64,000 nucleotides of DNA from a bacterium (GTDB taxonomy: Bacteria; Krumholzibacteriota; Krumholzibacteriia; LZORAL124-64-63): the NCBI GenBank assembly GCA_016712675.1, contig JADJQR010000001.1, forward strand, positions 3,534,001-3,598,000, written 5' to 3'. The notes under the pieces are model-generated. The model was given only the letters and a program-made list of their open reading frames with translations. It had not been told where the DNA came from and searched no databases. Position 1 is the stretch's first letter. The number at the start of each line of letters is the position of its first letter. Positions 23,089 through 31,810 of the stretch are shown piece after piece. The translations under genes were made by a program, and so were the position numbers.

Positions 23089-24513
23089 ATGGTGATGGGA
23101 AGCCTGCGCGAGGAGACCGAGGTCGTCGTCATCGGCAGCGGCCCCGGCGGCTACGTGGCGGCGCTGCGCCTGGCGGACCTGGGCAAGAACGTGCTGCTGG
23201 TCGAGAGCCGCGAACGCCCCGGCGGCACCTGCCTGCTGGAGGGCTGCATTCCCTCGAAGGCGCTGATCCACACGGTCGAGATCCAGGAGTCCGCCCGTCG
23301 CGCCGCCGAGTTCGGCCTGGCCTTCGACAACGTGCGCATCGACCCGGCCAAGCTGCGCGAATGGACCGACGGCATCGTGCAGGGCCTGAGCGACGGCATC
23401 CGCGGGCTGCTCAAGCGCCGGGGCGTGACGGTGCTGCGCGGGCACGCGCGGTTCACCTCGCCCACCTCGCTGTCGCTGGAAGGCGGCGAGGTCAGCGGGG
23501 TCGACTTCAAGCAGGCCGTCATCGCCACCGGCTCCAGCCTGAACCGGCTGCCGGCGGGCATCGTGCCGTCGGTGTGGTCGAGCGCCGACGCGCTCAAGCT
23601 GCCCTGCGTACCGGAGAGCCTGCTGGTGGTCGGCGGCGGCTACATCGGCCTGGAGATGGGCCTGGTCTACCAGGGCCTGGGCTCGAAGGTCTCGGTGGTC
23701 GAGTTCTTCCCGCGCCTGTTGATGGGCGCCGACTTCGACCTGGTCGAGGTGATGGTCAAGCAGGTGAGCGAGCGCCTCGAGGAGATCATGGTCGACTCGA
23801 AGGTGCTGTCGATCGCCGAGGCGGCCAGAGGCGGCTTCGACGTCGAGATCGAGCACGGCGGGCAGAAGGCGCGCAAGCACTACGCGCAGGTGCTGGTGGC
23901 CATCGGCAGGCGGCCGAACTCCGACGACATCGGCCTGCAGAACACCCGCGTGAAGACCGACGACAAGGGCTTCATCCTGACGGGCCCGGACTGCCGTACC
24001 GATGAGCCGAACATCTTCGCCATCGGCGACGTGGCCACCGGCCCCATGCTGGCGCACAAGGCCAGCCGCGAGGGCAAGGTCGCGGCCGAGGTCATCGCGC
24101 ACGGGACCGCCGCCTTCGACAACCGCGCCATCCCCGCCGTCGTGTTTACCGACCCGGAGATCGCCTGGACCGGCCTGACCGAGCGCGAGGCCGAGCAGCA
24201 GGACATCAAGGTGAACATCGGGCGCTTCCCGCTCTCGGCGCTGGGCCGCGCGCGCACGCTTGGCCGCACCGACGGCCTGGTCAAGGTCATCGCCGAGCCG
24301 GACACCGGGCTCATCCTCGGGGTCGGCATGGTTGGGCCCATGGCCAGCGAGCTGATCGCCGAAGGCACCCTCGCGGTCGAGATGGGCGCCACGCTCGAGG
24401 ACATCATGGTGACGATCCACCCCCACCCGACGCTCTCGGAGGCCTTCATGGAGGCGGCCGAGGTGGCGGCGGGCGAGGCGGTGCACATCAATCCGCCGCG
24501 GAAGGTGCGCTAG
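23089..24513 (+). CDS. lpd: Dihydrolipoamide dehydrogenase (E3)
   Basis: 474 residues from the ATG at 23089, which lies 7 nt after AAGGAG; an in-frame ATG at 23083 is too close to the same site. FAD-binding GSGPGGYVAALRLADLG, redox-active disulfide in GGTCLLEGCIPSK, NAD-binding VVGGGYIGLEMG, second FAD motif NIFAIGDVATGPMLAHKA, and the dimer-interface HPHPTLSEA with catalytic His are all present. Re-oxidises dihydrolipoyl groups to make NADH. It lies 37 bp after pdhC. Confidence 0.93.
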   Translation: MVMGSLREETEVVVIGSGPGGYVAALRLADLGKNVLLVESRERPGGTCLLEGCIPSKALIHTVEIQESARRAAEFGLAFDNVRIDPAKLREWTDGIVQGLSDGIRGLLKRRGVTVLRGHARFTSPTSLSLEGGEVSGVDFKQAVIATGSSLNRLPAGIVPSVWSSADALKLPCVPESLLVVGGGYIGLEMGLVYQGLGSKVSVVEFFPRLLMGADFDLVEVMVKQVSERLEEIMVDSKVLSIAEAARGGFDVEIEHGGQKARKHYAQVLVAIGRRPNSDDIGLQNTRVKTDDKGFILTGPDCRTDEPNIFAIGDVATGPMLAHKASREGKVAAEVIAHGTAAFDNRAIPAVVFTDPEIAWTGLTEREAEQQDIKVNIGRFPLSALGRARTLGRTDGLVKVIAEPDTGLILGVGMVGPMASELIAEGTLAVEMGATLEDIMVTIHPHPTLSEAFMEAAEVAAGEAVHINPPRKVR

Positions 24514-24515
24514 CG

Positions 24516-25163
24516 GTGGGCCTGATCCTGCCCTACACCCGCGAGGACGAACTGGTCGAGCAGGCGCGCGCCACCGGGCGCGCGCTTTGCCTCGTCTACC
24601 GGCCGCAGGGGACGTGCGTCGTGCTGGGGCGCGGCGGCAGCGAGGAGCGCGAGCTGCACCGCGCGGCCATCGACACCGACGGCGTACCGGTCTACCGGCG
24701 CCCGGGCGGCGGCGGCGCGGTGGTACTGGACGAAGGCAACCTGGTCGTGGTCCTGGCGCTGCCCCTGCCGGGGCTGGGCGCGGTCACGGCTGCATTCAGG
24801 CTGGCTTCCGACCTGGTCATTGGCGCCCTGGGTGCCTGCGGCGTACCAGGCGTCGAGCAGCGCGGGATCTCCGATCTGGTCCTGGGCGACCGCAAGTTGG
24901 GCGGTTCGTGCCTACGCCGCGAGAGGGGCCTGGTCCACTATGCCACGACCGTGCTGGTGGCCCCCCATCTCGAATTGATGAAAAGATATCTGCAATACCC
25001 CCCGCGGGAGCCCGCGTATCGACTGCGGCGACCCCACGACGCGTTCGTAACGTCTTTGGCTGCAGCCGGGTACGACAACGACCCGGCGGTTTGGGCAGAC
25101 CCCTTGGAGGCCTATTTGCGAGTATCACTATCCGATTTCCAATTTGATAATTTGCGGGATTAG
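24516..25163 (+). CDS. Lipoate-protein ligase A-like protein
   Basis: 215 residues from a GTG at 24516, 2 bp after the lpd stop. It has the LplA/LipB-type fold signatures: RRPGGGGAVVLDEGNLVV (substrate loop) and GDRKLGGSCLRR, whose Lys corresponds to the lipoyl-binding lysine. A Cys follows in GGSC, so a LipM-like octanoyltransferase is an alternative. Terminal position in the pdh operon makes lipoylation of the E2 Lys the likely job. The last 60 codons and the following spacer are noticeably less GC-rich than their surroundings. Confidence 0.7.
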   Translation: MGLILPYTREDELVEQARATGRALCLVYRPQGTCVVLGRGGSEERELHRAAIDTDGVPVYRRPGGGGAVVLDEGNLVVVLALPLPGLGAVTAAFRLASDLVIGALGACGVPGVEQRGISDLVLGDRKLGGSCLRRERGLVHYATTVLVAPHLELMKRYLQYPPREPAYRLRRPHDAFVTSLAAAGYDNDPAVWADPLEAYLRVSLSDFQFDNLRD

Positions 25164-25176
25164 GGCGTGTTAACGG

Positions 25177-25205
25177 TTTCACGCGCGGCGTTTCCCTGCT
25201 AGTAT
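25177..25205 (+). promoter_or_regulatory. Promoter-like sequence for the response regulator
   Basis: TTTCAC (25177-25182), 17 bp, TAGTAT (25200-25205), followed by a leader of about 75 nt. The -35 box is weak. Confidence 0.4.
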
Positions 25206-25288
25206 CTGCATTGATCGTGGATGTTTTGTTCATTGCCGGCTGCCTCCCGATCACCCTGACCGCGCCGGCGCCTGCTCGTTTCCGGGGG

Positions 25289-25975
25289 ATGAACGTGGCT
25301 CACGCTGCCCAACAGAACCAGACCAACCGCCTTTTGATCGTTGACGACCACCCGCTGGTGCGCTCGGGCATCCGCGCGATCCTGCAGCTCGAGCCGGATC
25401 TGGAAGTCTGCGGCGAGGCTGAGAACCAGGAACAGGCCCTCGCGCTGGTGGAGAGCGAGGCCCCGGACCTGGTGCTGGTCGACATCACCTTGAAGAACAG
25501 CAGTGGCCTGACGCTCCTGAAGGAACTGCAGGCCCGCTACCCGCATGTGCTGACCCTGGCCGTGTCGATGCACGACGAGTACACCTATGCCGTCAGGTGC
25601 CTCAAGGCGGGCGCCAAGGGCTACATCATGAAGCAGGCGGGCACCGAGCGCATCCGCGACGCGATCCGCTGCGTGCTCGAGGGCGGGATCTACCTGAGCG
25701 AGAAGATGACGCAGTCGGCGGTCGAGCAGCTCGGCACCGGCCGCGCGCCGGGCGTGGCTTCGCCGGTCGAGGTGCTGAGCAACCGCGAGCTGGAGCTGTT
25801 CCAGCTGACGGGCCAGGGCAAGGAGATCTCCGAGATCGCCGAGATCATGCGGATCAGCCCGCGCACGGTCGAGGTGCACCGGTCCCACATCAAGAAGAAG
25901 CTGGGGCTGCGCACCAGCACCGACATCTTCCAGGCCGCCTACGAATGGCTGCGCCAGTCGGGGATCCAGCCGTAG
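25289..25975 (+). CDS. NarL/FixJ-type response regulator
   Basis: 228 residues. The ATG at 25289 is chosen as the first with normal coding sequence after the promoter; a GGGGG run sits very close to it, so the ribosome site is unclear. Residues 14-130 form a receiver domain with acidic pair D19/D20, phospho-acceptor D65 (LVLVDITLKN) and Lys in YIMKQAG. Residues about 160-228 form a LuxR-type HTH (LSNRELELFQLTGQGKEISE, SPRTVEVHRSHIKKKLGL). No kinase gene is adjacent. A terminator follows, so it is monocistronic. Confidence 0.85.
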   Translation: MNVAHAAQQNQTNRLLIVDDHPLVRSGIRAILQLEPDLEVCGEAENQEQALALVESEAPDLVLVDITLKNSSGLTLLKELQARYPHVLTLAVSMHDEYTYAVRCLKAGAKGYIMKQAGTERIRDAIRCVLEGGIYLSEKMTQSAVEQLGTGRAPGVASPVEVLSNRELELFQLTGQGKEISEIAEIMRISPRTVEVHRSHIKKKLGLRTSTDIFQAAYEWLRQSGIQP

Positions 25976-26014
25976 ACCGGCCTGCATCCAGGCGCCGGTG
26001 CGCCCGCTGACGAA

Positions 26015-26040
26015 GGCCGCGCCCCCTCGGGGGCGCGGCC
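26015..26040. terminator. Perfect GC hairpin between convergent genes
   Basis: GGCCGCGCCCCC (26015-26026) and GGGGGCGCGGCC (26029-26040) are perfectly complementary around TC. It follows the response regulator and faces the TraB/GumN gene. Confidence 0.65.
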
Positions 26041-26069
26041 GCTTCCGGTTCCGGAGCGCGAGGCCCGCC

Positions 26070-26990
26070 TCAGTCCTCCCGCTGCGTGACCGTCCAGCCG
26101 CGCCGCTCCAGCCTCTGCACGATCCCGTCCTCGCCGCTGAAGTGCCCCGCCCCGACCACCATGAACACGTCGCGATCGCCGCGCAGCCAGGCGTCGACGC
26201 TATCGGCCATGGCGGCATTGCGGTCGTCCAGCAGGCGGCGATACCAGGCCACCAGGCGGGGATCGGTGCCGGCCTGCTCCTCAAGCAGGAGGTCCAGCCC
26301 GGCCACATCGCCGGTTCGCCAGGCGCCGATCATGGCGTCGGTCAGCTCACCCAGTCGGCCCAGGTCGGCCAGCGTGTGCGCCACGAGGACATCGTCCAGC
26401 TCGTCGTCCAGGTCCAGGAAGAGCGCCATCTGCGACTCGACGGTCTCCAGCTCGCGCACGGTCCGGCCCTCGGCGTGGGCCGTGTCCAGGAAGTGCTTGT
26501 CGATACCCAGCTCGGGATCCAGCCCCTGCCGCAGGTAGGCCTGCATGACGATCATCATCGTGACGATCCCCGGCTGCATCCGCTCGTACGCCGCCTGCGG
26601 CAGCCCGCTCTCGGCGGCCGCCTGGCGCAACTGGTCCCAGTTCTGCGGTTCCAGGCGATCGCGCAGCGTCAGCGAATCGGGCAGCAGGCCGCGGCCGACC
26701 ATCAGCTGCATGATGCGCGCCTGGTTGGCGGGCGCGGTCATGTCCAGTTCCACGGCGAGCACCGGCGCGGCGGCGAAGGCCTCGCCGAACGGCGCCGGCA
26801 GCGGGAAGAAGTCGGCGCGACCCACGTGGATCGAGCCGGCCATCGTCACCTTCGCCTGCGGCCCGGTCGCCTCCCAGAGGAACAGCGGGGCGGCCCCGGC
26901 GGACGGCGCCAGCAGAGCCAACGCCGCCAGCGCCGGGACCAGGCGCCGGACGGGCCGGTGTCGGGGACACGGGCCGCCCGCGCCGCTCAC
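26070..26990 (-). CDS. TraB/GumN-family exported protein
   Basis: 306 residues from a GTG at 26990 whose GTGA overlaps the hflC stop codon by 4 nt, indicating translational coupling. An N-terminal basic/hydrophobic signal (VRRLVPALAALALLAPSAGA) directs export. Family motifs are the first strand GSIHVG, the acidic VELDM, RELETVESQMALFLDLD and the final VGAGHFSGEDGIVQRLERRGWTV, equivalent to the paired GxxH motifs thought to form a metal-dependent hydrolase site. Position after hflK-hflC suggests a periplasmic role in membrane protein quality control; that is inference. Confidence 0.8.
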   Translation of the reverse strand: MSGAGGPCPRHRPVRRLVPALAALALLAPSAGAAPLFLWEATGPQAKVTMAGSIHVGRADFFPLPAPFGEAFAAAPVLAVELDMTAPANQARIMQLMVGRGLLPDSLTLRDRLEPQNWDQLRQAAAESGLPQAAYERMQPGIVTMMIVMQAYLRQGLDPELGIDKHFLDTAHAEGRTVRELETVESQMALFLDLDDELDDVLVAHTLADLGRLGELTDAMIGAWRTGDVAGLDLLLEEQAGTDPRLVAWYRRLLDDRNAAMADSVDAWLRGDRDVFMVVGAGHFSGEDGIVQRLERRGWTVTQRED

Positions 26991-27922
26991 TTCCCGCCCC
27001 CGGCCTTCAGGAAGCGGTAGAAGTCCGAGTCGGTCGACAGCACCAGCGACGTGGTGCTGTCCATCGTCGTGGTGTAGGCCTGCATGGTCTTGACGAATTC
27101 GTAGAACGAGCGCGTATCAGCCGATCGATTGTAGGCCGAGGCGTAGACCGCCGTGGCGCGCGCATCGGCCGCGCCCTTGATCTCCTGCGCGCGCTTGTAG
27201 GCTTCCGAACTGATGCGCAACAACTCGCGGTCCTTCTCGCCGCGGATGCGCGCTGCCTCGCCCTGGCCCTCGCTGCGGAAGCGCTCGGCCACGCGCTCGC
27301 GCTCGGCGATCATGCGCTCGTAGACCTTCCGCTGCACCTCCTCCACGTAGTTGATGCGCTTGAACTCGATGTCCAGGATCTCCAGGCCGAGGTCGGCCGT
27401 GCGCGCCCGGGCGTTGGCCAGGACCTCCAGGCGGATGTCGTTGCGGCCTTCCTTGATCAGGGTCAGCTCCGACTCGTCGCTGACCTGCCCCTCGGTCCGT
27501 TCGGCGGCGCGGTTCGAGGTGCGCACCAGCTGCACCAGGTCGTACTTGGCGATGGCGTTGCGTGTCTCGCCGTCGAGGATGTCATCCAGGCGCGTATGCG
27601 CGCCCCGCTCATTGTGCAGACGCTGGAAGAACAGCAGCGGGTCCGTGATGCGCCAGCGCGCGTAGGTGTTCACCCAGATGAAGCGCTTGTCGCGCGTGGG
27701 CAACTGATTGGGGTCGCCGTCCCACTCTAGGAAGCGCTTCTCGAAGCGGTGCACCTTCTGGATCAGGGGCGTCTTGAACTTCAGGCCCGGCGTACTGATG
27801 GGCAGGCTCACGGGCTTGCCGAACTGCGTGATGACGACCTGCTCGGGTTCCTTCACGATGTACACCGAGAGCAGGACATAGAGGACGACGACGGCGGCGG
27901 CGATCAGGCCGAGGGTCTTCAT
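26987..27922 (-). CDS. hflC: HflC, membrane protease modulator (SPFH/band 7)
   Basis: 311 residues from the ATG at 27922 (GGGAGG 8 nt upstream), one base after the hflK stop. A single N-terminal membrane span (LGLIAAAVVVLYVLLSVYIV) is followed by an SPFH domain (VKEPEQVVITQFGKPV, WVNTYARWRITDPLLFF, EILDIEFKRINYVEEVQRKVYERM) and a charged coiled coil (RERVAERFRSEGQGEAARIRG). With HflK it forms a periplasmic-facing cage around FtsH in other bacteria. No ftsH lies in the window. Confidence 0.9.
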   Translation of the reverse strand: MKTLGLIAAAVVVLYVLLSVYIVKEPEQVVITQFGKPVSLPISTPGLKFKTPLIQKVHRFEKRFLEWDGDPNQLPTRDKRFIWVNTYARWRITDPLLFFQRLHNERGAHTRLDDILDGETRNAIAKYDLVQLVRTSNRAAERTEGQVSDESELTLIKEGRNDIRLEVLANARARTADLGLEILDIEFKRINYVEEVQRKVYERMIAERERVAERFRSEGQGEAARIRGEKDRELLRISSEAYKRAQEIKGAADARATAVYASAYNRSADTRSFYEFVKTMQAYTTTMDSTTSLVLSTDSDFYRFLKAGGGK

Positions 27923-27923
27923 G

Positions 27924-28943
27924 TCACTTGCCTCCCCGGCCGGCGGACCGGCCATCGAGGTTCAGCAACGGGAGCACGCCGCGCAGATCGTCGTCGACGA
28001 TGACCTTGCTCTGCACCTGCGGCAACACCAGCGCCATGGTCTCGAGATACATGCGCCGCCGCGTCACGTCGGGCGCCTTGCGATACTCGTCGAACAGCGC
28101 GTTGAAGGCGGTGGCGTCGCCCTCGGCCCGGTTGACCCGGTTCAGGGCGTAGCCTTCGGCCTCCTCGATGGTCTGCGCGGCCTGGCCGCTGGCCCTCGGG
28201 ATCTCGCGGTTGTATTCGGACTGCGCCTGGTTGATCAGCTTCTCCTTCTCCTGCTGCGCCTCGTTGACGGCGTTGAAGGAGGGCTTGACCGGGTCGGGCG
28301 GGTTGATGTCCTGCAGTACGACCTGGTCCACGCTGATGCCGGTGTCGTACTGGTTGCACATCTCCTGCAACTCGACCTGGATCTGCGTCGCCACCTCGGC
28401 GCGGCCGACGGTCAGCACCTCGTTGACCGTGCGGTCGCCGACCACGCGGCGGGTCACCGCCTCGGTCATGTCGCGGAAGGTCTCGCGCACGTTGCGCACC
28501 TGGAACAGGTACTTGTAGGGGTCGACGATGCGGTACTGCACGACCCACTCGACCAGGGCCGAGTTCAGGTCGCCCGTCAGCATGCTCGACTCCTCGAGGA
28601 AGCTGCGGGTGGAGTACTCGGTCTGGACGTCCGCGCGCACGGTGCGGAAACCGAACTCCTCCTTGAGCTGGCGCTGGATGGGCACCTTGAGCACGCGCTC
28701 GATGCCCAGCGGCAGCTTGAAGTGCAGGCCCGGGTCGCTGATGCGGGTGTACTTGCCGAACCTGAGCACCAGCCCGGCCTCTTCCGGGTCCACGGTGTAG
28801 AACCCGGACATGAGGATGGCCACGGCGAGGAAGGCGCCGAGCAGGTTGAGCACCAGGCGCGGGCGCGGCGGCGTGAAGCGTGGTATTTCCACGCGCGGCA
28901 TCTGGGGCCGGAGGGGCTCCTGGAAGTCGTTGTTGCCGGTCAT
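27924..28943 (-). CDS. hflK: HflK, membrane protease modulator (SPFH/band 7)
   Basis: 339 residues from the ATG at 28943 (AAGGAG 5 nt upstream); longer in-frame starts add no credible sequence. A Pro/Arg-rich cytoplasmic N-terminus, one membrane span (LVLNLLGAFLAVAILMSGFY), the SPFH domain (VDPEEAGLVLRFGKYTRI, VEWVVQYRIVDPYKYLFQV, DVQTEYSTRSF) and the coiled coil with AEGYALNRVNRAEGDA typical of HflK. First gene of a hflK-hflC-TraB unit with almost no spacing. The Gly-rich N-terminal region of E. coli HflK is missing. Confidence 0.9.
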   Translation of the reverse strand: MTGNNDFQEPLRPQMPRVEIPRFTPPRPRLVLNLLGAFLAVAILMSGFYTVDPEEAGLVLRFGKYTRISDPGLHFKLPLGIERVLKVPIQRQLKEEFGFRTVRADVQTEYSTRSFLEESSMLTGDLNSALVEWVVQYRIVDPYKYLFQVRNVRETFRDMTEAVTRRVVGDRTVNEVLTVGRAEVATQIQVELQEMCNQYDTGISVDQVVLQDINPPDPVKPSFNAVNEAQQEKEKLINQAQSEYNREIPRASGQAAQTIEEAEGYALNRVNRAEGDATAFNALFDEYRKAPDVTRRRMYLETMALVLPQVQSKVIVDDDLRGVLPLLNLDGRSAGRGGK

Positions 28944-29081
28944 CGGGGCTCCTTGATTCGGGGCGGGGCTGGCCGGCCGGACGCCTCTTCGGGAAGGCCG
29001 TCGCATGCCTGTGATCCTGTCCTGGCAGTGTACCGGCAAGTAACCGGACGGGCACGGGAATATTCGCGGACACGGCTGCGG

Positions 29082-29951
29082 TCAGAAGCCGAACAGCCGG
29101 TTGGCCGCGGCCGTGGTCGCCGCCGCCACGGATTCCATCGACTCGCCGCGCAGGCCAGCCACGGCGGACGCGATGTCACGCACGTGGCACGGCTCCGTCC
29201 GTTCCGGTGGGACATCCTGCAGGCCGATCGAGGGTGCATCGGTCTCCAGCACGAGTCGGTCCAGCGACGCCGTCCGGGCAGCGCGGCGCACCTGCTTCGC
29301 GCGCTCGCGCGTGACCGCTCCCCCGAGCGCCAGGTGTAGTCCCGCCCCCGCGAAGCGGGCGGCCAGGTCCGGCCCGCGCGAGAAGGCGTGCAGGACACCG
29401 CGCAGCCGGCCGCCGTGGCGGCCCACCGCTCCGAGCAGTTCCTCGAAAGCGCCGCGGCAGTGGAGGATCACCGGCAGGTCCAGGTCGACCGCTAGCGCCA
29501 GTTGGCGTTCCAGCAGGGGCAGCTGCACTGCCAGTCCGCTGGCCGTGATCTTCGTGTCCAGCCCGATCTCGCCGATGGCGACCGGCCGCCTTGCCTGGAC
29601 CCGGGCCGCCAGGTGCTCCAGGAGGCGGTCCAGCGCCGCGGCCTGCACGGCCGGCGGCACCGGCGCCGGCGGGCCGGCCGCCGGCTGCAGTTCCGCGCGC
29701 GGGACCGGCCGTTCCGCCTCCAGCGCGGCCACCTGACCGGGCAGGTCGTGCGCCAGCCAGGGGTGCAAACCGAGGGCGACGTCCACGCCGGGCCGGGCCG
29801 CCAGCGCGGCAAGGTCGTCCCAGCTGGGGGTGTCGTAGGCCGGTGCCACCACCCGCATCACCTGGGCGGCCGCCGCGCGCGCCAGCACCCCGTCCGTGTC
29901 CTGGCACAAGGGCGGGTGGTTCAGGTGGCAGTGGGTGTCGACCAGGATCAT
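29082..29951 (-). CDS. tatD: TatD-family metal-dependent hydrolase (putative DNase)
   Basis: 289 residues from the ATG at 29951. Metal-site motifs of TatD are in place: VDTHCHLNH at the N-terminus (H7, H9), AIGEIGLD with the bridging Glu, ILHCRGAFEEL, GVLHAFSRG and LVLETDAPSIG. A Pro/Ala-rich insertion (RAELQPAAGPPAPVPPAVQ) sits near residue 100, unusual for the family. Ribosome site weak. Downstream of hflK by 138 bp of its divergent-free spacer and probably separate. Role in 3'-5' nuclease repair or RNA/DNA processing is inferred from the family. Confidence 0.85.
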   Translation of the reverse strand: MILVDTHCHLNHPPLCQDTDGVLARAAAAQVMRVVAPAYDTPSWDDLAALAARPGVDVALGLHPWLAHDLPGQVAALEAERPVPRAELQPAAGPPAPVPPAVQAAALDRLLEHLAARVQARRPVAIGEIGLDTKITASGLAVQLPLLERQLALAVDLDLPVILHCRGAFEELLGAVGRHGGRLRGVLHAFSRGPDLAARFAGAGLHLALGGAVTRERAKQVRRAARTASLDRLVLETDAPSIGLQDVPPERTEPCHVRDIASAVAGLRGESMESVAAATTAAANRLFGF

Positions 29952-30310
29952 CGGCGCGCTCGCTTCGGGTTGGTCGGCTTGAGGTGACCGGGGGGCGCCG
30001 GCGGACGGCGGCTGCGTCGTCACACGGATTCCGCGCACTGGTTGACCGGTCAACTTGATGGGTCAACCATCGCGTCGCCTGGCTGCCGGCGGAACTCCCG
30101 CCAGCATGCTCCCAGGATGGTTGACACGTCAAGTTGACCGGTCAACCAGTTGCCTGGCAACGGGCGACATCCCGCCAGCGGCATCCCGCCCCCCGGCTGA
30201 CGCGACCTTAACTTGCGTCGCCACGCGACCGGTGCGACCCTCATCCGGCGCGGAGTACGTCACGGACGCCACCGGGCGGATACGCGCGCGTCAGGACAAC
30301 GTGGAGGACC
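29952..30310. other. Divergent intergenic region with a cluster of palindromes
   Basis: Non-coding. Five dyads occupy 30041-30161. The GGAGG ribosome site of the phosphatase gene lies at 30303-30307. No convincing -35/-10 pair was found on either strand, so either the promoters are activator-dependent or they use another sigma factor. Confidence 0.6.
30041..30161. repeat. Cluster of five dyads related to GTTGACCGGTCAAC
   Basis: Units: GTTGACCGGTCAAC (30041-30054), TTGATGGGTCAA (30055-30066), TTGACACGTCAA (30121-30132), GTTGACCGGTCAAC (30133-30146) and GTTGCCTGGCAAC (30149-30161). Two are identical to the sites near 1.4 kb. They form two abutting groups about 80 bp apart in the tatD/phosphatase divergent region, the arrangement expected for cooperative binding or looping by a dimeric regulator. 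Confidence 0.75.
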
Positions 30311-31693
30311 ATGAGCAACCGAGTGCCCAGCATCGCGATGTCGGCGATCCTCGCCCTCGTGGCCGCTACTGCCGCCGCAACCGACGGCCCGTCCGGCGCC
30401 ATGGAAGCGCCTGTCGTCCCGCGGAACATCATCCTCATGATCGCCGATGGCTGCGGCTATCCCCACCTCCAGGCGGGCGCCCTCTGGCGCGACGGCGCCG
30501 ACCGGTTTCCGGAACTGGCCGCATTGCCGGTGCAGCTGGCCGTGGCGACGTTCGCCGAAGGCGGCAGCTACGATGGCGACACGTACTGGGCCAAGGGTCC
30601 GGCGGGACAGCCGACCACCGACTCGGCCGCGGCCATCACCGCCCTGACCACCGGGCAGCGTACGCACAACGGCCGCCTGGCCGTGACGCCCGACGGCGCG
30701 CCGTTGCCCACCATCGTCGAGGCGATGGAGCGCGGCGGCCGCTCGACGGGGCTGGTGACCAGCGTTCCGTTCGCACACGCGACGCCGGCCGGCTGCGCGG
30801 TGAACAACGAGGACCGCGACCGCTATCTCGAGATTTCGCGCGACCTGCTGACGCGCAGCCCGCTGGACGTGCTGATGGGCGCCGGTCATCCCGACTTCGA
30901 CCGCCAGGGCTTCGCGGTCAAGATGGCCGAATACCGCTTCGTGGGCGGTCAGGACACCTGGGAGGGACTGCGGGCGGGCACCACCGGCGGCGATGCCGAC
31001 GGCGACGGCTGGCCCGACCCGTGGCGGCTGCTGGAGGATCCCGAAGCGGTCCGCGCACTGGCCGCCGGCGAGGCGCCCCCGCGCGTGGCGGTGGTGGCCC
31101 GCGTGCGCGAGACGCTGCAGCAGCAACGAATCGGCGACCGCCAGGCGGCGCCCTTCGCAGAACCGCCGTTGACCGGTGTCCCGACCCTGGCGGAGATGAC
31201 CCGCGGTGCCCTGAACGTGCTGGATGATGACCCGGACGGCTTCTTCCTCATGGTCGAGGGCGGCGCCATCGACTGGGCCGGGCACAACCGGCAACCCGGG
31301 CGCCTGGTCGAGGAAGTGGTCGGCTTCGTCGAGGCCGTGGGCGCGGTGCTGGCGTGGGTCGCGGCCCACGGAGGGTGGGAGCACAACCTGCTCCTGGTGA
31401 CCGCCGACCACGAGACCGGCTACCTGGGCGGCCCCGCGCCGGCCACGGGGCCTGAGCCGGCCTGCCTGGCCTCGCTCCCCCTGGAGCCCCGCGGGCCCGG
31501 CGTGCCGCCCGGGCTTCGGTTCAACTCGGGTGACCACACCAACGCGCTGGTACCGCTGGCGGCGGCGGGGCCCGGTTCGACGCGCCTGACGGCCGTGGCG
31601 GGCGACGTCGACCCGGTCCGCGGTCTGTGGCTCCCGAATGTGGCGATCGGCGTCCTCCTGCAGGACCTGGCCGATTCCCCGGCCACGCGCTAA
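30311..31693 (+). CDS. Exported alkaline phosphatase (PhoA family)
   Basis: 460 residues from the ATG at 30311 (GGAGG 3-4 nt upstream). Signal peptide (SAILALVAATAAA), then the alkaline phosphatase motifs: IILMIADGCGY with metal Asp46, nucleophile Ser105 in TTDSAAAITALTTG, the acidic/His metal site in FFLMVEGGAIDWAGHNR, LLVTADHETGY, and GDHTN carrying a final metal His. All zinc/magnesium ligands expected are visible. It releases phosphate from esters in the periplasm. The palindrome cluster upstream is a likely control region; no Pho box was recognised. Confidence 0.88.
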   Translation: MSNRVPSIAMSAILALVAATAAATDGPSGAMEAPVVPRNIILMIADGCGYPHLQAGALWRDGADRFPELAALPVQLAVATFAEGGSYDGDTYWAKGPAGQPTTDSAAAITALTTGQRTHNGRLAVTPDGAPLPTIVEAMERGGRSTGLVTSVPFAHATPAGCAVNNEDRDRYLEISRDLLTRSPLDVLMGAGHPDFDRQGFAVKMAEYRFVGGQDTWEGLRAGTTGGDADGDGWPDPWRLLEDPEAVRALAAGEAPPRVAVVARVRETLQQQRIGDRQAAPFAEPPLTGVPTLAEMTRGALNVLDDDPDGFFLMVEGGAIDWAGHNRQPGRLVEEVVGFVEAVGAVLAWVAAHGGWEHNLLLVTADHETGYLGGPAPATGPEPACLASLPLEPRGPGVPPGLRFNSGDHTNALVPLAAAGPGSTRLTAVAGDVDPVRGLWLPNVAIGVLLQDLADSPATR

Positions 31694-31714
31694 TTCATGA
31701 CAGAATAAGTCTCC

Positions 31715-31743
31715 TTGCTGCCGGGAATGCGTTGTGGTATTAT
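31715..31743 (+). promoter_or_regulatory. Promoter of the small secreted protein / metalloprotease pair
   Basis: TTGCTG (31715-31720), 17 bp, TATTAT (31738-31743) in an AT-rich patch that follows the phosphatase stop. Leader about 60 nt. Confidence 0.6.
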
Positions 31744-31810
31744 ATTTTGATGTCATCGCAGGCGTCCCTCGGCGCCGCCATCGCCCCCAGCTCCAGGAGC
31801 GAACCCGACC

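Noticed and set aside
333-30161. GTTGACCGGTCAAC copies as ordinary -35 boxes
   Set aside because: TTGACC is -35-like, but no -10 box stands 16-18 bp away on either strand at any of the copies checked.
30311-31693. A Pho box upstream of the phosphatase gene
   Set aside because: No 7-bp direct repeats of the PhoB type; the region holds inverted repeats instead.
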